DNA from: Nemertoderma westbladi
Lineage: Eukaryota; Xenacoelomorpha; Nemertodermatida; Nemertodermatidae
Assembly: GCA_032718475.1 (NCBI GenBank)
Contig: JAUCBJ010001899.1
Coordinates: 1-43,593 of the forward strand
Length of the DNA stretch: 43,593 nucleotides
Direction: 5' to 3'
Numbering within the stretch: position 1 is the first letter of the stretch; each line of letters begins with the position of its first letter. The notes under the pieces are model-generated. The model worked only from the letters and a program-made list of their open reading frames with translations, ran no database searches and was not told the DNA's origin. This document shows, piece after piece, positions 31,225 through 41,746 of the stretch. The translations under genes and the position numbers were made by a program.

Positions 31225-32385
31225 GGGTAACAGACGTTTCGGTCTAAGACGTTTCTGTCTAGGACGTTTCGGCCCAATGAGTTAAATAGAAGATTTGCTT
31301 GTAGGACGTTTTGGCCCAAAGATTCACTTTACTCCCTTAAATAAGTCAAATATAAAGTTTAGTCTACACAATGTAATATGTAGAAGATTATATGCATATA
31401 ATTTTAATACTTTTAACTGTTAATTATATGCATATAATTTTAATACATTTAACTGTTAATTATAATACCCATTAATTATTTTAAATAGGACTGTTTATGT
31501 TTAACCTCCAATCGCTATTATACATAAATTATCACCTGTCCCTGAATGTGATATACGGTTATACATGTAGAACCTGACGCAGATAAATTGGCATCAGTAG
31601 TTAAGTTATACAAGGTTTATTTGCAGAAGCTTCTGTATACTGTACTGTACAATGTACATCATACTAATATATAGTGTAAATAACTAAGATTTGCAACATA
31701 CAGTACTAAATTAATGCGGGATATTGTTTGTATTACTGTAATTTTGTGCTATTCTCCCTTCGAGTTCAAGAGGAAGACGTTCCAACATATGTGATAAACA
31801 AATCAGATATCACATGTTCTAGAATTGCTATACCGGTGTGCGAAATACCAGTGCTAGTTTACAGTCCTCCAATCGTTAATATTGTCTTTATTGTTACAAA
31901 ATTAAATCAATTACTTTATTCAGTTATTTTACTTAGATTATTAAGTTATTCTACTATTTTTAAATATATGTCATCCTCATCATCACTTCTTACAAAGCAA
32001 ATATAAACCAAACATAATTTTAACAATAAGTTGTTCAATATATTTGTTTTGAAGTTTTTACGTTACTAGAACAATTGTTACATAGTAGCACCTCTGATTC
32101 ACCTATTCTAAAGTAGTCAAGATAGACATATTGTTTATTTAATTTTGTAATAAGGTAAATTAAATAGCCTTTTCGTAAAAGATATTTCATTAAGACTTAA
32201 CAACACTTAGTGTTGTTTGTATGTTATTGTGAAATAAGTCTAATTTTAATGAATAATTATTTTCATATAATAAAACAACTTGGCCTTTTCTTTCAGTTGC
32301 AGTCATGGGCCGAAACGTCCGGCCCGAATCGTCCGGGCCGAAACGTCCTGGACCGAAACGTCCTAGACCGAAACGTCTGTATACC
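31225..32385. mobile_element. 1.16-kb non-autonomous inverted-repeat transposon with 9-bp target-site duplication
   Basis: The left end is GGGTAACAGACGTTTCGGTC. The right end, reverse-complemented, is GGTATACAGACGTTTCGGTC. Inward of each end the motif GGACGTTTCGGTCTA or GGACGTTTCGGCCC is repeated several times in tandem, so the terminal inverted repeats are made of sub-repeats. TTTCGTATA directly flanks both ends (31216-31224 and 32386-32394). The interior is AT-rich, contains a tandem pair of about 37 bp near 31390-31460, and encodes nothing recognisable. A 9-bp duplication is compatible with Mutator- or Merlin-like transposases, but the superfamily is unproven. Confidence 0.85.
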
Positions 32386-32394
32386 TTTCGTATA

Positions 32395-32854
32395 ATGCGA
32401 TGTCGTCCAAAATAAATTGATTAATTCATTCATTGTTCATTTGTAATTATGCGAGAAAGAGTCATGAGTTCTTCACATGGCAACGGCGTGGTAAATAAAT
32501 ATGTTAAATAAAAATGTGGTAAATAAATTTGTTAAATAAAAATGTGGTAAATAAAAATATTTACATCAATGGCGAAATTGTACATTATTGCAGCTATCAT
32601 TGCGTGTGCGTGTCTAAACACGTTCGTGGGGCCTTCGCGCTTCGCGCAGCACGAGATTCAAGTAACCTGGGAAGCTGTAATCCAAATGCTTGTTTGTATT
32701 TACAATACGCCGCCATGGGACTGACAGAGGAACTGATGTAGTCTCTTGGTTTGCAAAATTATTAATGACCTTAATGTCCATACATATCCATATTGATCCT
32801 TATGGATCCAGGGGAAGTCATATTGACGTTGGTACTACATGGGCTGTACCAGCT
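32395..32854. other. Spacer with a short ATAAA repeat and a shared GC-rich piece
   Basis: Near 32495-32560 the phrase AAATAAAAATGTGGTAAATA recurs about three times. At 32617-32656 a GC-rich segment (CACGTTCGTGGGGCC and CGCGCAGCACGAG) matches, inverted, the spacer of the 23191 palindrome at 23791-23821. No gene is seen. Confidence 0.5.
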
Positions 32855-35670
32855 AGTCTCTCAGACCCCACTACGTCACTCGCAGTCTCTCTGACCCCGC
32901 ACTACGTCACTCGCAGTTTCTCTGACCCCACTATGTAACTCGCAGTCTCTCTGACCCCGCACTACGTCACTCGCAGTCTCTCTGACCCCACTACGTCACT
33001 CGCAGTCTCTCTGACCCCACTACGTCACTCGCAGTCTCTCTGACCCCACTACGTCACTCGCAGTCGCTCTGGCCCCACTACGTCACTCGCAGTCTCTCTG
33101 ACCCCACTTCGTCACTCGCAGTCTCTCTGACCCCGCACTACGTCACTCACAGTCTCTCTGACCCCACTACGTCACTCGCAGTCTCTCTGACCCCACTTCG
33201 TCACTCGCAGTCTCTCTGACCCCGCACTACGTCACTCGCAGTCTCTCTGACCCCACTACGTCACTCGCAGTCTCTCTGACCCCACTACGTCACTCGCAGT
33301 CTCTCTGACCCCACTACATCACTCGCAGTCTCTCTGACCCCACTACGTCACTCACAGTCTCTCAGACCCCACTACGTCACTCCCAGTCTCTCTGACCCCA
33401 CTACGTCACTCGCAGTCTCTCTGACCCCACTACGTCACTCGCAGTCTCTCAGACCCCACTACGTCACTCGCAGTCTCTCTGACCCCACTACGTCACTCGC
33501 AGTCTCTCTGACCCCACTACGTCACTCGCCGCAGTCTCTCTGACCCCACTACGTCACTCGCCGCAGTCTCTCAGACCCCACTACGTCACTCGCAGTCTCT
33601 CAGACCCCACTACGTCACTCACAGTCTCTCTGACCCCACTACGTCACTCGCAGTCTCTCTGACCCCACTACGTCACTCGCAGTCTCTCTGACCCCACTAC
33701 GTCACTCGCCGCAGTCTCTCTGACCCCACTACGTCACTCGCCGCAGTCTCTCTGACCCCACTACGTCACTCGCAGTCTCTCAGACCCCACTACGTCACTC
33801 GCAGTCTCTCAGACCCCACTACGTCACTCACAGTCTCTCTGACCCCACTACGTCACTCGCAGTCTCTCTGACCCCACTACGTCACTCGCAGTCTCTCTGA
33901 CCCCACTACGTCACTCGCAGTCTCTCAGACCCCACTACATCACTCGCAGTCTCTCTGACCCCACTACGTCACTCGCAGTCTCTCTGACCCCACTACGTCA
34001 CTCGCAGTCTCTCTGACCCCACTACGTCACTCGCAGTCTCTCTGACCCCACTACATCACTCGCAGTCTCTCTGACCCCACTACGTCACTCGCAGTCTCTC
34101 TGACCCCACTACGTCACTCGCAGTCTCTCTGACCCCACTACGTCACTCGCAGTCTCTCTGACCCCACTACGTCACTCGCAGTCTCTCTGACCCCACTACG
34201 TCACTCGCAGTCTCTCTGACCCCACTACGTCATTCGCAGTCTCTCTGACCCCACTACGTCACTCGCAGTCTCTCTGACCCCACTATGTCACTCGCAGTCT
34301 CTCTGACCCCACTACGTCACTCGCAGTCTCTCTGACCCCACTACGTCACTCGCAGTCTCTCTGACCCCACTACGTCACTCGCAGTCTCTCTGACCCCACT
34401 ACGTCACTCGCAGTCTCTCTGACCCCACTACGTCACTCGCAGTCTCTCTGACCCCACTACGTCACTCGCAGTCTCTCTGACCCCACTACGTCACTCGCAG
34501 TCTCTCTGACCCCACTACGTCACTCGCAGTCTCTCTGACCCCACTACGTCACTCGCAGTCTCTCTGACCCCACTACGTTACTCGCAGTCTCTCTGACCCC
34601 ACTACGTCACTAGCAGTCCTACTGACCCCACTACGTCACTCGCAGTCTCTCTGACCCCACTACGTCACTCTCAGTCTCTCTGACCCCACTACGTCACTCG
34701 CAGTCTCTCTGACCCCACTACGTCACTCGCAGTCTCTCTGACCCCACTACGTCACTCGCAGTCTCTCTGACCCCACTACGTCACTCGCAGTCTCTCTGAC
34801 CCCACTACGTCACTCGCAGTCTCTCTGACCCCACTACGTCACTCGCAGTCTCTCTGACCCCACTACGTCACTCGCAGTCTCTCTGACCCCACTACGTCAC
34901 TCGCAGTCTCTCTGACCCCACTACGTCACTCGCAGTCTCTCTGACCCCACTACGTCACTCGCAGTCTCTCTGACCCCACTACGTCACTCGCAGTCTCTCT
35001 GACCCCACTACGTCACTCGCAGTCTCTCTGACCCCACTACGTCACTCGCAGTCTCTCTGACCCCACTACGTCACTCGCAGTCTCTCTGACCCCACTACGT
35101 CACTCGCAGTCTCTCTGACCCCACTACGTCACTCGCAGTCTCTCTGACCCCACTACGTCACTCGCAGTCTCTCTGACCCCACTACGTCACTCGCAGTCTC
35201 TCTGACCCCACTACGTCACTCGCAGTCTCTCTGACCCCACTACGTCACTCGCAGTCTCTCTGACCCCACTACGTCACTCGCAGTCTCTCTGACCCCACTA
35301 CGTCACTCGCAGTCTCTCTGACCCCACTACGTCACTCGCAGTCTCTCTGACCCCACTACGTCACTCGCAGTCTCTCTGACCCCACTACGTCACTCACAGT
35401 CTCTCTGACCCCACTACGTCACTCGCAGTCTCTCTGACCCCACTACGTCACTCGCAGTCTCTCTGACCCCACTACGTCACTCACAGTCTCTCTGACCCCA
35501 CTACGTCACTCGCAGTCTCTCTGACCCCACTACGTCACTCGCAGTCTCTCTGACCCCACTACGTCACTCACAGTCTCTCTGACCCCACTACGTCACTCGC
35601 AGTCTCTCTGACCCCACTACGTCACTCGCAGTCTCTGTGACCCCACTACGTCACTCGCAGTCTCTCTGAC
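32855..35670 (+). repeat. 29-bp minisatellite, about 97 units
   Basis: The unit is CAGTCTCTCTGACCCCACTA plus CGTCACTCG. Left-hand units are more varied: a CCCCGCACTACG form has two extra bases, and a CGCCGCAG form near 33530-33740 has three. From about 34080 to 35390 the units are almost identical, indicating recent expansion there. Each unit carries one CGTCA, a half-site of the cAMP response element. It is followed by a duplicated segment (35671-35755) around GGTTGGTT and CAACCAAC. Confidence 0.97.
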
Positions 35671-35884
35671 TTCTCCCCTGATGGTTGGTTCTACGCAACC
35701 AACTTATACTCTCTGACTTCTCCCCTGATGGTTGGTTTACGCAACCAACTTATAGTATAGCTATACTTCTAGGTTTGTGTCTGTTTGTGTGTAGAATATT
35801 GTAATAGCCTACATATTTTGTTTACTATAAGTTCGGTTTAATTTCATCAATGATTGACCGACTCATTTCGGTATTTCGGTGGCT

Positions 35885-37350
35885 GCACCACATCTACCCC
35901 GCAATGGTGGCGGCAGCACCACATCTACTCCCAATGGTGGCTGTACCACATCAACTCTACAATAATTACTGCATACCACATCTAGTTTCTAATTGTGGCT
36001 GTAACACATCTACTCCCCAATTGTGGCTGCATCACATCTACTCCCCAATGATGGCTGTATCACATCTACTCCCCAATGGTGGCTGCATCACATCTACTCC
36101 CAATGGTGGCTGTACCACATCTACTCCCCAATGGTGGCTGCATCACATCTACTCCCAAATGGTGGCTGCATCACATCTACTCCCAATGGTGGATGTACCA
36201 CATCTACTCCCAATGGTGGCTGTACCACATCTACTCCGCTATATGGTGGCTGTAACACATCTACTCCCCAATGGTGGCTGCATCACATCGACTCCCAATG
36301 GTGGCTGTACCACATCTACTCCCCAATGGTGGCTGCATCACATCTACTTCCAAATGGTGGCTGCATCACATCTCCTCCCAATGGTGGCTGTACCACATCT
36401 ACTCCCCAATGGTGGCTGCAACACATCTAGTTTAAAATTGTGGCTGTAACACATCTACTCCCCAATGGTGGCTGCATCACATCTACTCCCCAATGTTGGC
36501 TGTATAACATCTACTCCCCAATGATGGCTGTATCACATCTACTCCCCAATGATGGCTGCATCACATCTACTCCCAATGGTGACTGTAACACATCTACTCC
36601 CCAATGGTGGCTGCATCACATCTAGTTTCTAATTGTGGCTGTAACACATCTACTCCCCAATGGTGGCTGCATCACATCTACTCTCCAATGATGGCTGTAT
36701 CACATCTACTCCCCAATGGTGGCTGCATCACATCTGCTCCCAATGGTGGCTGTACCACATCTACTCCCCAATGGTGGCTGCATCACATCTACTCCCCAAT
36801 GATGGCTGTATCACATCTACTCTCCAATGGTGGCTGCATCACATCTATTACCCAATGGTGGCTGTATCAACATCTACTCCCCTATGGTGGCTGTACCACA
36901 TTTACTCCCCAATGGTGGCTGCATCCCATGTACTCCCCAATGATGGCTGTATCACATCTACTCCCCAATGGTGGCTGCGCCACATCTACTCACAATGGTG
37001 GCTGTACCACATCTACTCCCCAATGATGGCTGTATCATATCTACTCTCCAATGGTGGCTGCATCATATCTACTACCCAATGGTGGCTTTATCAACATCTA
37101 CTCCCCAATGGTGGCTGTACCACATCTACTCCCCAATGGTGGCTGCATCCCATCTACTCCCCAATCATGGCTGTATCACATCTACTCTCCAATGGTGGCT
37201 GCATCACATCTACTACCCAATGGTGGCTGTATCAACATCTACTCCCCACTGGTGGCTGTACCACATCTACTCCCCAATGGTGGCTGCATCCCATCTACTC
37301 CCCAATGATGGCTGTATCACATCTACTCCCAATGGTGGCTGCGCCACATA
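35885..37350 (+). repeat. 28-bp minisatellite, about 52 units
   Basis: The unit is AATGGTGGCTGTACCACATC plus TACTCCCC, with GCATCAC versus GTACCAC, GATGG versus GGTGG and a 27-base CTCCCAATGG form. All three plus frames of the unit lack stop codons. Since 28 is not divisible by three, frames up to 232 codons arise with a 28-residue period (ASHLLPNGGCITSTPQWWL). These are by-products of the array. Higher-order duplication of several units is visible at about 36870-37320. Confidence 0.95.
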
Positions 37351-38356
37351 TTATGTGAACTACTATTTAAATGAACCTTCAATGGCCGGCCTACAAAATA
37401 GTTTTTTGCGTTAGTTAATTAAATACTAATCAATTAATTTCGTAAATCGCTACAATTCTATTACCGGTACTCAATTCTATAATATTAATTAGGGGTAATT
37501 AAAAAACAAGATGTGAGTTTTAAAAAGCTCAACTAAATAATATTTAATATTCTATTTTAGAATTATAGCAATTACATCTCAAAATTTAGACCTTAGTAAT
37601 TTGTAATTTAGTAATCAGTAATTTTTGGTGAAATTTAAAACGGTTTTCTGATTCTGAATCTACAGATGAAGGCGCTTCTAATGATATCAGGATTACATTA
37701 AAAATACGAATAATAAAGCCGTAAAAGAGTAACAGAGATATTTAAGTATTGCTAAAAATGCCTTTTTTAAGGGCTTGTTGTATCGAAATAGCTCAGAAAG
37801 TGAAAACTACCATGATACCAAATATCGTAGCATATGATTGAAATTTGAAACAAAGAGGGTGGGGGGGTGGGGGGGGGGAGGGGGAGGGGGCTCCTCCGAA
37901 TTGCTAATAGTGGTTGTTGTATTAAGGGAGATGGTGTAGATTATATCAAACATTCCATAACTGAAAGCCCCTTTCCAGTTCGTCCACTAAGTCCAATGAT
38001 TTGAACCGGATGTGCCAACTTATCAAATTTATAAATGCTATATAATAGTATGCCATCAACAGAGGAAAAGGCACTCAGAAGTCGTTTGATTTAAAAGGGT
38101 TGATTGTCGATTTCAATTTTGACCTATTGCGATTTCCCATATCGAAATAGCTTGTAAATTGATCACGATGTAATTCTTGCACGATGCTTGGTGCATTAAA
38201 GAGTAACTGCATCCTATCTTTTTAGTATTATTATTTAGTAATATTTACTTTTTAGTATTATTATTTTAGTAATATTTACCATTAGTAATTGTTAAATTGC
38301 AGTAATTTAACGAAAATTTTGAAAGTTTTGAAAATTAGAGCGAATTTTATTCACAG
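37351..38356. other. Intergenic stretch with a G tract
   Basis: AT-rich DNA with a run of G-rich sequence (37856-37890) and a tandem pair of TTTTTAGTATTATTATTTAG-type segments near 38219-38280. No gene is seen. Confidence 0.5.
37856..37890 (+). repeat. G-rich tract
   Basis: Thirty-five bases of almost pure G with single T or A interruptions (GAGGGTGGGGGGGTGGGG and on). It has at least four long G runs, enough for an intramolecular quadruplex. Confidence 0.8.
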
Positions 38357-38640
38357 TTGGGCCCATGTGAAGTATCCTAGACTTTCTACTGTTATATTTC
38401 ACGTTGTCATTTGCCCCATGTGAAGAGTACCATAGGATTTCATAAAAATATAGGTTACATAATGGCTGAATCTTACCAAAACAATAAACATTATAGTATC
38501 TGTACAGACTGTAAGAGTAGTAATAAGCGCTGTAAAACACTTGATGAAGATAAATAAAAAAAATACAAATTCTTCATAAATAAATTTTCAATCAAATTCC
38601 GACCGATGGTATATTCAAAATCTATGGGTATTCTTGGCGC
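38357..38640. repeat. Interspersed repeat, copy B (see 3240)
   Basis: Colinear with 3240-3540 in the same orientation. Shared segments include GGCCCATGTGAA-type starts, AGACTTTCTA, CCCCATGTGAAGA, ATGGCTGAATCT, CAAAACAATAAAC, AATAAGCGCT and TTCTTCATA. The terminal inverted motif seen in copy A is lost or changed here. Confidence 0.65.
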
Positions 38641-39809
38641 AAATTGCGATCATAGTTTCAGAGTTTTTATTCGTTACTTGGAAGTGCTAATTAACTTCTG
38701 GGAATTAACCTTATATTATCGATATCTGAAATAAAACAACAGATGTTTGGTTGGAGAATATAGAATGACTTTTATTAATAGAAAATAATAATAATTTTGA
38801 TCACTATTGGACAAGCGACTTATTGGGACGCGGTATTTTTAATTTTAGGTTAACTATACTTATAAAAGTGTCGGAAATTTTCAATTTAGTTATTAGATTT
38901 GAGATGTAGAGATATACAGTCCTTACCGATCAAGATCAAATGATCAGTTGTTTCACCGTCACTGTTGCACGTTGATGAAACTAATCTTATCAGCGGACAG
39001 CTGTGCCTTCTCGTGTCTCATATGGTTCACAAAGTTTTTCTGGAAGCTGCGCCGTTGCACTCTTGCGTCCAAATAAGCATCCAACAAGCTTCATGTCGTT
39101 GTATCGTTGACATGTTTTTCTAATTTTTTTTGCTCTACCATCTTGCCGCATCGATATAATGACATGTTATTTAGGGATGTCCATCCGAAAGTACCGCAAA
39201 ATCGACTACGGTCGATGACGAAAAACCGTGTACCTGTAATTTGGGGCGCCGGTGGTATCTGTAGCGAGATCATTATCAGAGCGCGCGCTGGCACTTTGGC
39301 TATCCGTTGGCATGGCCGGTGCTAGGTGTAGTCAACCGATTGTTATCACAGCCCGGCCACGCGGAGAAGTATGGCCCCAAGGCCCATCCCCAACCACCGA
39401 AAGTTTGCGTTTATCTGTCGCCTAAAATAATCTACCCAAATGCCTGTACGAGAATTCTCCGCCTATCCTACCTGCTCTCTCCTTCCCTTTCTAGCCGAGA
39501 GCATTGCCCACTCTCTGGCTCCCCCTCTATCTCTCTACCCCGAGCTTGGAACAAACAGGCCTAATGACGAACTGTGGTGCCCCGCGAGCCAATCGCATTG
39601 CTAGTACTACTTCTCCAGGCGCTATTTCGTCGAATCATGCTCCTGGCCTTGCCTTTGTAAACCGTTTGTGTGTCTTTATTTCTCCCAGTACAATCTCAAC
39701 AACTTGTAAATCGCTTCGGGTAAACTTCTCCATGTGTGAAAGTTTTTTCCTTTACGAGATTCTACTGTGATTACGGGATTATACACAATCGGAATCGGCA
39801 CTTCCCAAG
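38641..39809. other. Stretch with weak coding traces
   Basis: Minus-strand frames near 38890-39290 have some protein-like text but are interrupted, and are treated as a finding only. The part at 39290-39600 is GC-richer and might be a promoter region for the exon proposed at 39810. No firm gene is seen. Confidence 0.35.
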
Positions 39810-39874
39810 GCTAAAAAACAGAGAAGAGCAAGATACCAGGAGACGAAAGACCCTGCGGTATATACTCGAGAAAG
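39810..39874 (+). CDS. Possible coding exon with a strong donor
   Basis: The frame encodes a very basic peptide, KKQRRARYQETKDPAVYTRE, ending at a consensus GTGAGT donor (39875). Such Arg/Lys-rich text is reminiscent of the start of many uncharacterised animal nuclear or transposon-related proteins, but this is only an impression. The acceptor proposed at CCCAAG (39809) is weak. The same frame is open upstream to 39771, so the exon may begin earlier. I found no downstream partner exon. Confidence 0.2.
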
Positions 39875-40503
39875 GTGAGTCCAGCTTTAACGTGACTCTC
39901 TAAATGGTAAATATAATCTTAAATGTGAAAATTACTTTTTTTTTGACTTCACATTGACGTACTATGTTGTTAAGGTTATTATCAGTTAATTAAATATGCT
40001 TATGGATGTCCATCAATTCCTTACTAATTAAAATGATTAATAAATATTGACAATAAAAGTTGTTTACTTTATTGCATATGGAGAGTTTCTAACATTTTAT
40101 TGTTTTTTTTATTTATTTATCTTCTGGGGAGTATACACATTCGCTTTATTAACACATCGATTACAGATATACTGGAATCAATTAATACACAAGCATAAAA
40201 AAATTAATTACGAACGATATCTCGTTAAAAAGTTTACAAAAAAGTTAAACAGTTTATATTACAGTAAGATTTACTACTATTATAGCCGAGCGAAGCGATG
40301 GTACTTCTGTACTTAAATACATAAATATTATCAATAAGGGCGAGTGTGTAATCATGTAAAGTGCTCATTTTCAACCGTTTCTAATTGTCATTCTACAGCT
40401 GCGTACCGGTACCTATTGCTTGACTGCCTGATATTTTTGGTTATAGAGTGACTACTGAGACTGGCTGTCTGACCATGTGACTACTGACTGTTTGTCCGTA
40501 TGG
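39875..40503. other. AT-rich stretch without a gene
   Basis: The short frame at 40047-40316 is Lys/Tyr/Phe-rich in the way random AT-rich DNA is. No other feature is supported. Confidence 0.45.
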
Positions 40504-40652
40504 TTTCCCTCAATTGGTAAAGTGACCGTTTATTGTTTTGGTTAGAAAAGCCCGCCTCTGTAGCCTGCTCCTTTCCCTCAATTGGTAAAGTGGCCGTTTA
40601 TTGTTTAGGTTAGAAAAGCCTTCATCTGTAACCTGCTCCTTTCCCTCAATTG
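40504..40652 (+). repeat. 68-bp tandem duplication, just over two copies
   Basis: TTTCCCTCAATTGGTAAAGT begins at 40504 and 40572, and its first part begins again at 40640, a period of 68 bases. The copies differ at a few positions (GTGACC/GTGGCC, GTTTTGG/GTTTAGG, CCCGCCTC/CCTTCATC). Confidence 0.9.
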
Positions 40653-40762
40653 GTATATATATATACCAGTGTATAGTATATATACCAGTGTATAGTATAA
40701 CTGATATATACCGGTACTAGTATATATATATATTATTTGTACTGTAGTATACCGGTATATAT
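40653..40762. repeat. TA-rich microsatellite with ATACCAGTG / ATACCGGTA words
   Basis: Alternating TATATA runs with repeated TATACCAGTGTATAGTATA and palindromic TATACCGGTATA. It is simple-sequence DNA able to form cruciforms. Confidence 0.8.
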
Positions 40763-40926
40763 AAAGGACAGTCAGGTCCCCAAAGTAATTATACCCATCA
40801 ATTTCAAAATGGAAACATTAACTTCACTATGACTGTTATATAAATTTTTTTAACGGCATATCTTATCATTATTACATACCAGTAATAAAAAAACCAACCA
40901 ATATACAATTTATATCTTCCAACCAT

Positions 40927-40983
40927 TACTACTACTACTAGGATCGGCATGCTGCATTGCATAATCGGACCTTCCATATTCAA
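40927..40983 (-). mobile_element. 57-bp LINE stub with a 10-bp target-site duplication
   Basis: On the minus strand the insert ends GCAATGCAGCATGCCGATCC then TAGTAGTAGTAGTA, the 3' end of the LINE at 9932. TTCCAACCAT flanks it exactly on both sides (40917-40926 and 40984-40993), so it is a real, extremely 5'-truncated retroposition event. The remaining insert bases include AAGGTCCGATTAT, which also occurs at about 13203 inside the LINE ORF. This suggests an internally deleted or template-switched copy. Confidence 0.82.
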
Positions 40984-40993
40984 TTCCAACCAT

Positions 40994-41746
40994 ATTCACC
41001 ATCAACGTTTTTTATTTCATTCCACCAACTTAATTATATCATAATTTTTACCAAATTTGTTATCTGTAATTATTTGCGTTATGGCCCCTTTATACATTAT
41101 AGTGAACAACAATAAAAGGTATGTCGTTGGGCGCGAACAAACAAATTTGTACTTATTTGTCAATATGAATAATATAAATTAGGTACGGAGTCATATAAAA
41201 GAGTTATATAACCTTTTACATTTCATGAACACAATAGGGTTACCATAATCTACTCGCAGGGCCTTACATAACTGTTCTTACATAACAATGCCAATTTGTT
41301 TATGTGCTAAAGTAATGTGAAGTAAAGCACGGGGGTTGTGGTGCGGGTCTGCGACCTCGCCGACTCGTATTGGCGCGGTTGGCGGCAATAACAGTAAACA
41401 TGTGGCGTCCCTAACTGTACTAACATCCAATTGGTAAGGGGATCAAATTTATTATGTGTAATGTTAGCTGTTTACTTTATATTATATTATTAGTTAGTGG
41501 ATTAAAAGGAGGGTGTTTTGAGTGAAGTAAAGTACTGTTTCTTATTTTCTTTTGATATTAATTTTTTTAATTACTCTTTCACTGTAAATGAATGCTAGAC
41601 TGCCCACTCTCTTATTATATCCCGTGAGGCGTGAATCTAATCTGTATGACTGCGGCTCACCGCTCAAGACAGTAAAGTTAAAAGACGAGGACTGTCTGTA
41701 TGTGTCCGTCCTCTATGTTCTCGAACTGTCTGGGTCCAGACTGCCA
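40994..41746. other. AT-rich stretch without a gene
   Basis: No supported coding region or repeat. The frame at 41588-41800 overlaps the start of the next inverted-repeat element. Confidence 0.45.

Noticed and set aside
35850-37414. Overlapping frames of 135-232 codons as genes
   Set aside because: They are the same 28-base unit read in different registers.
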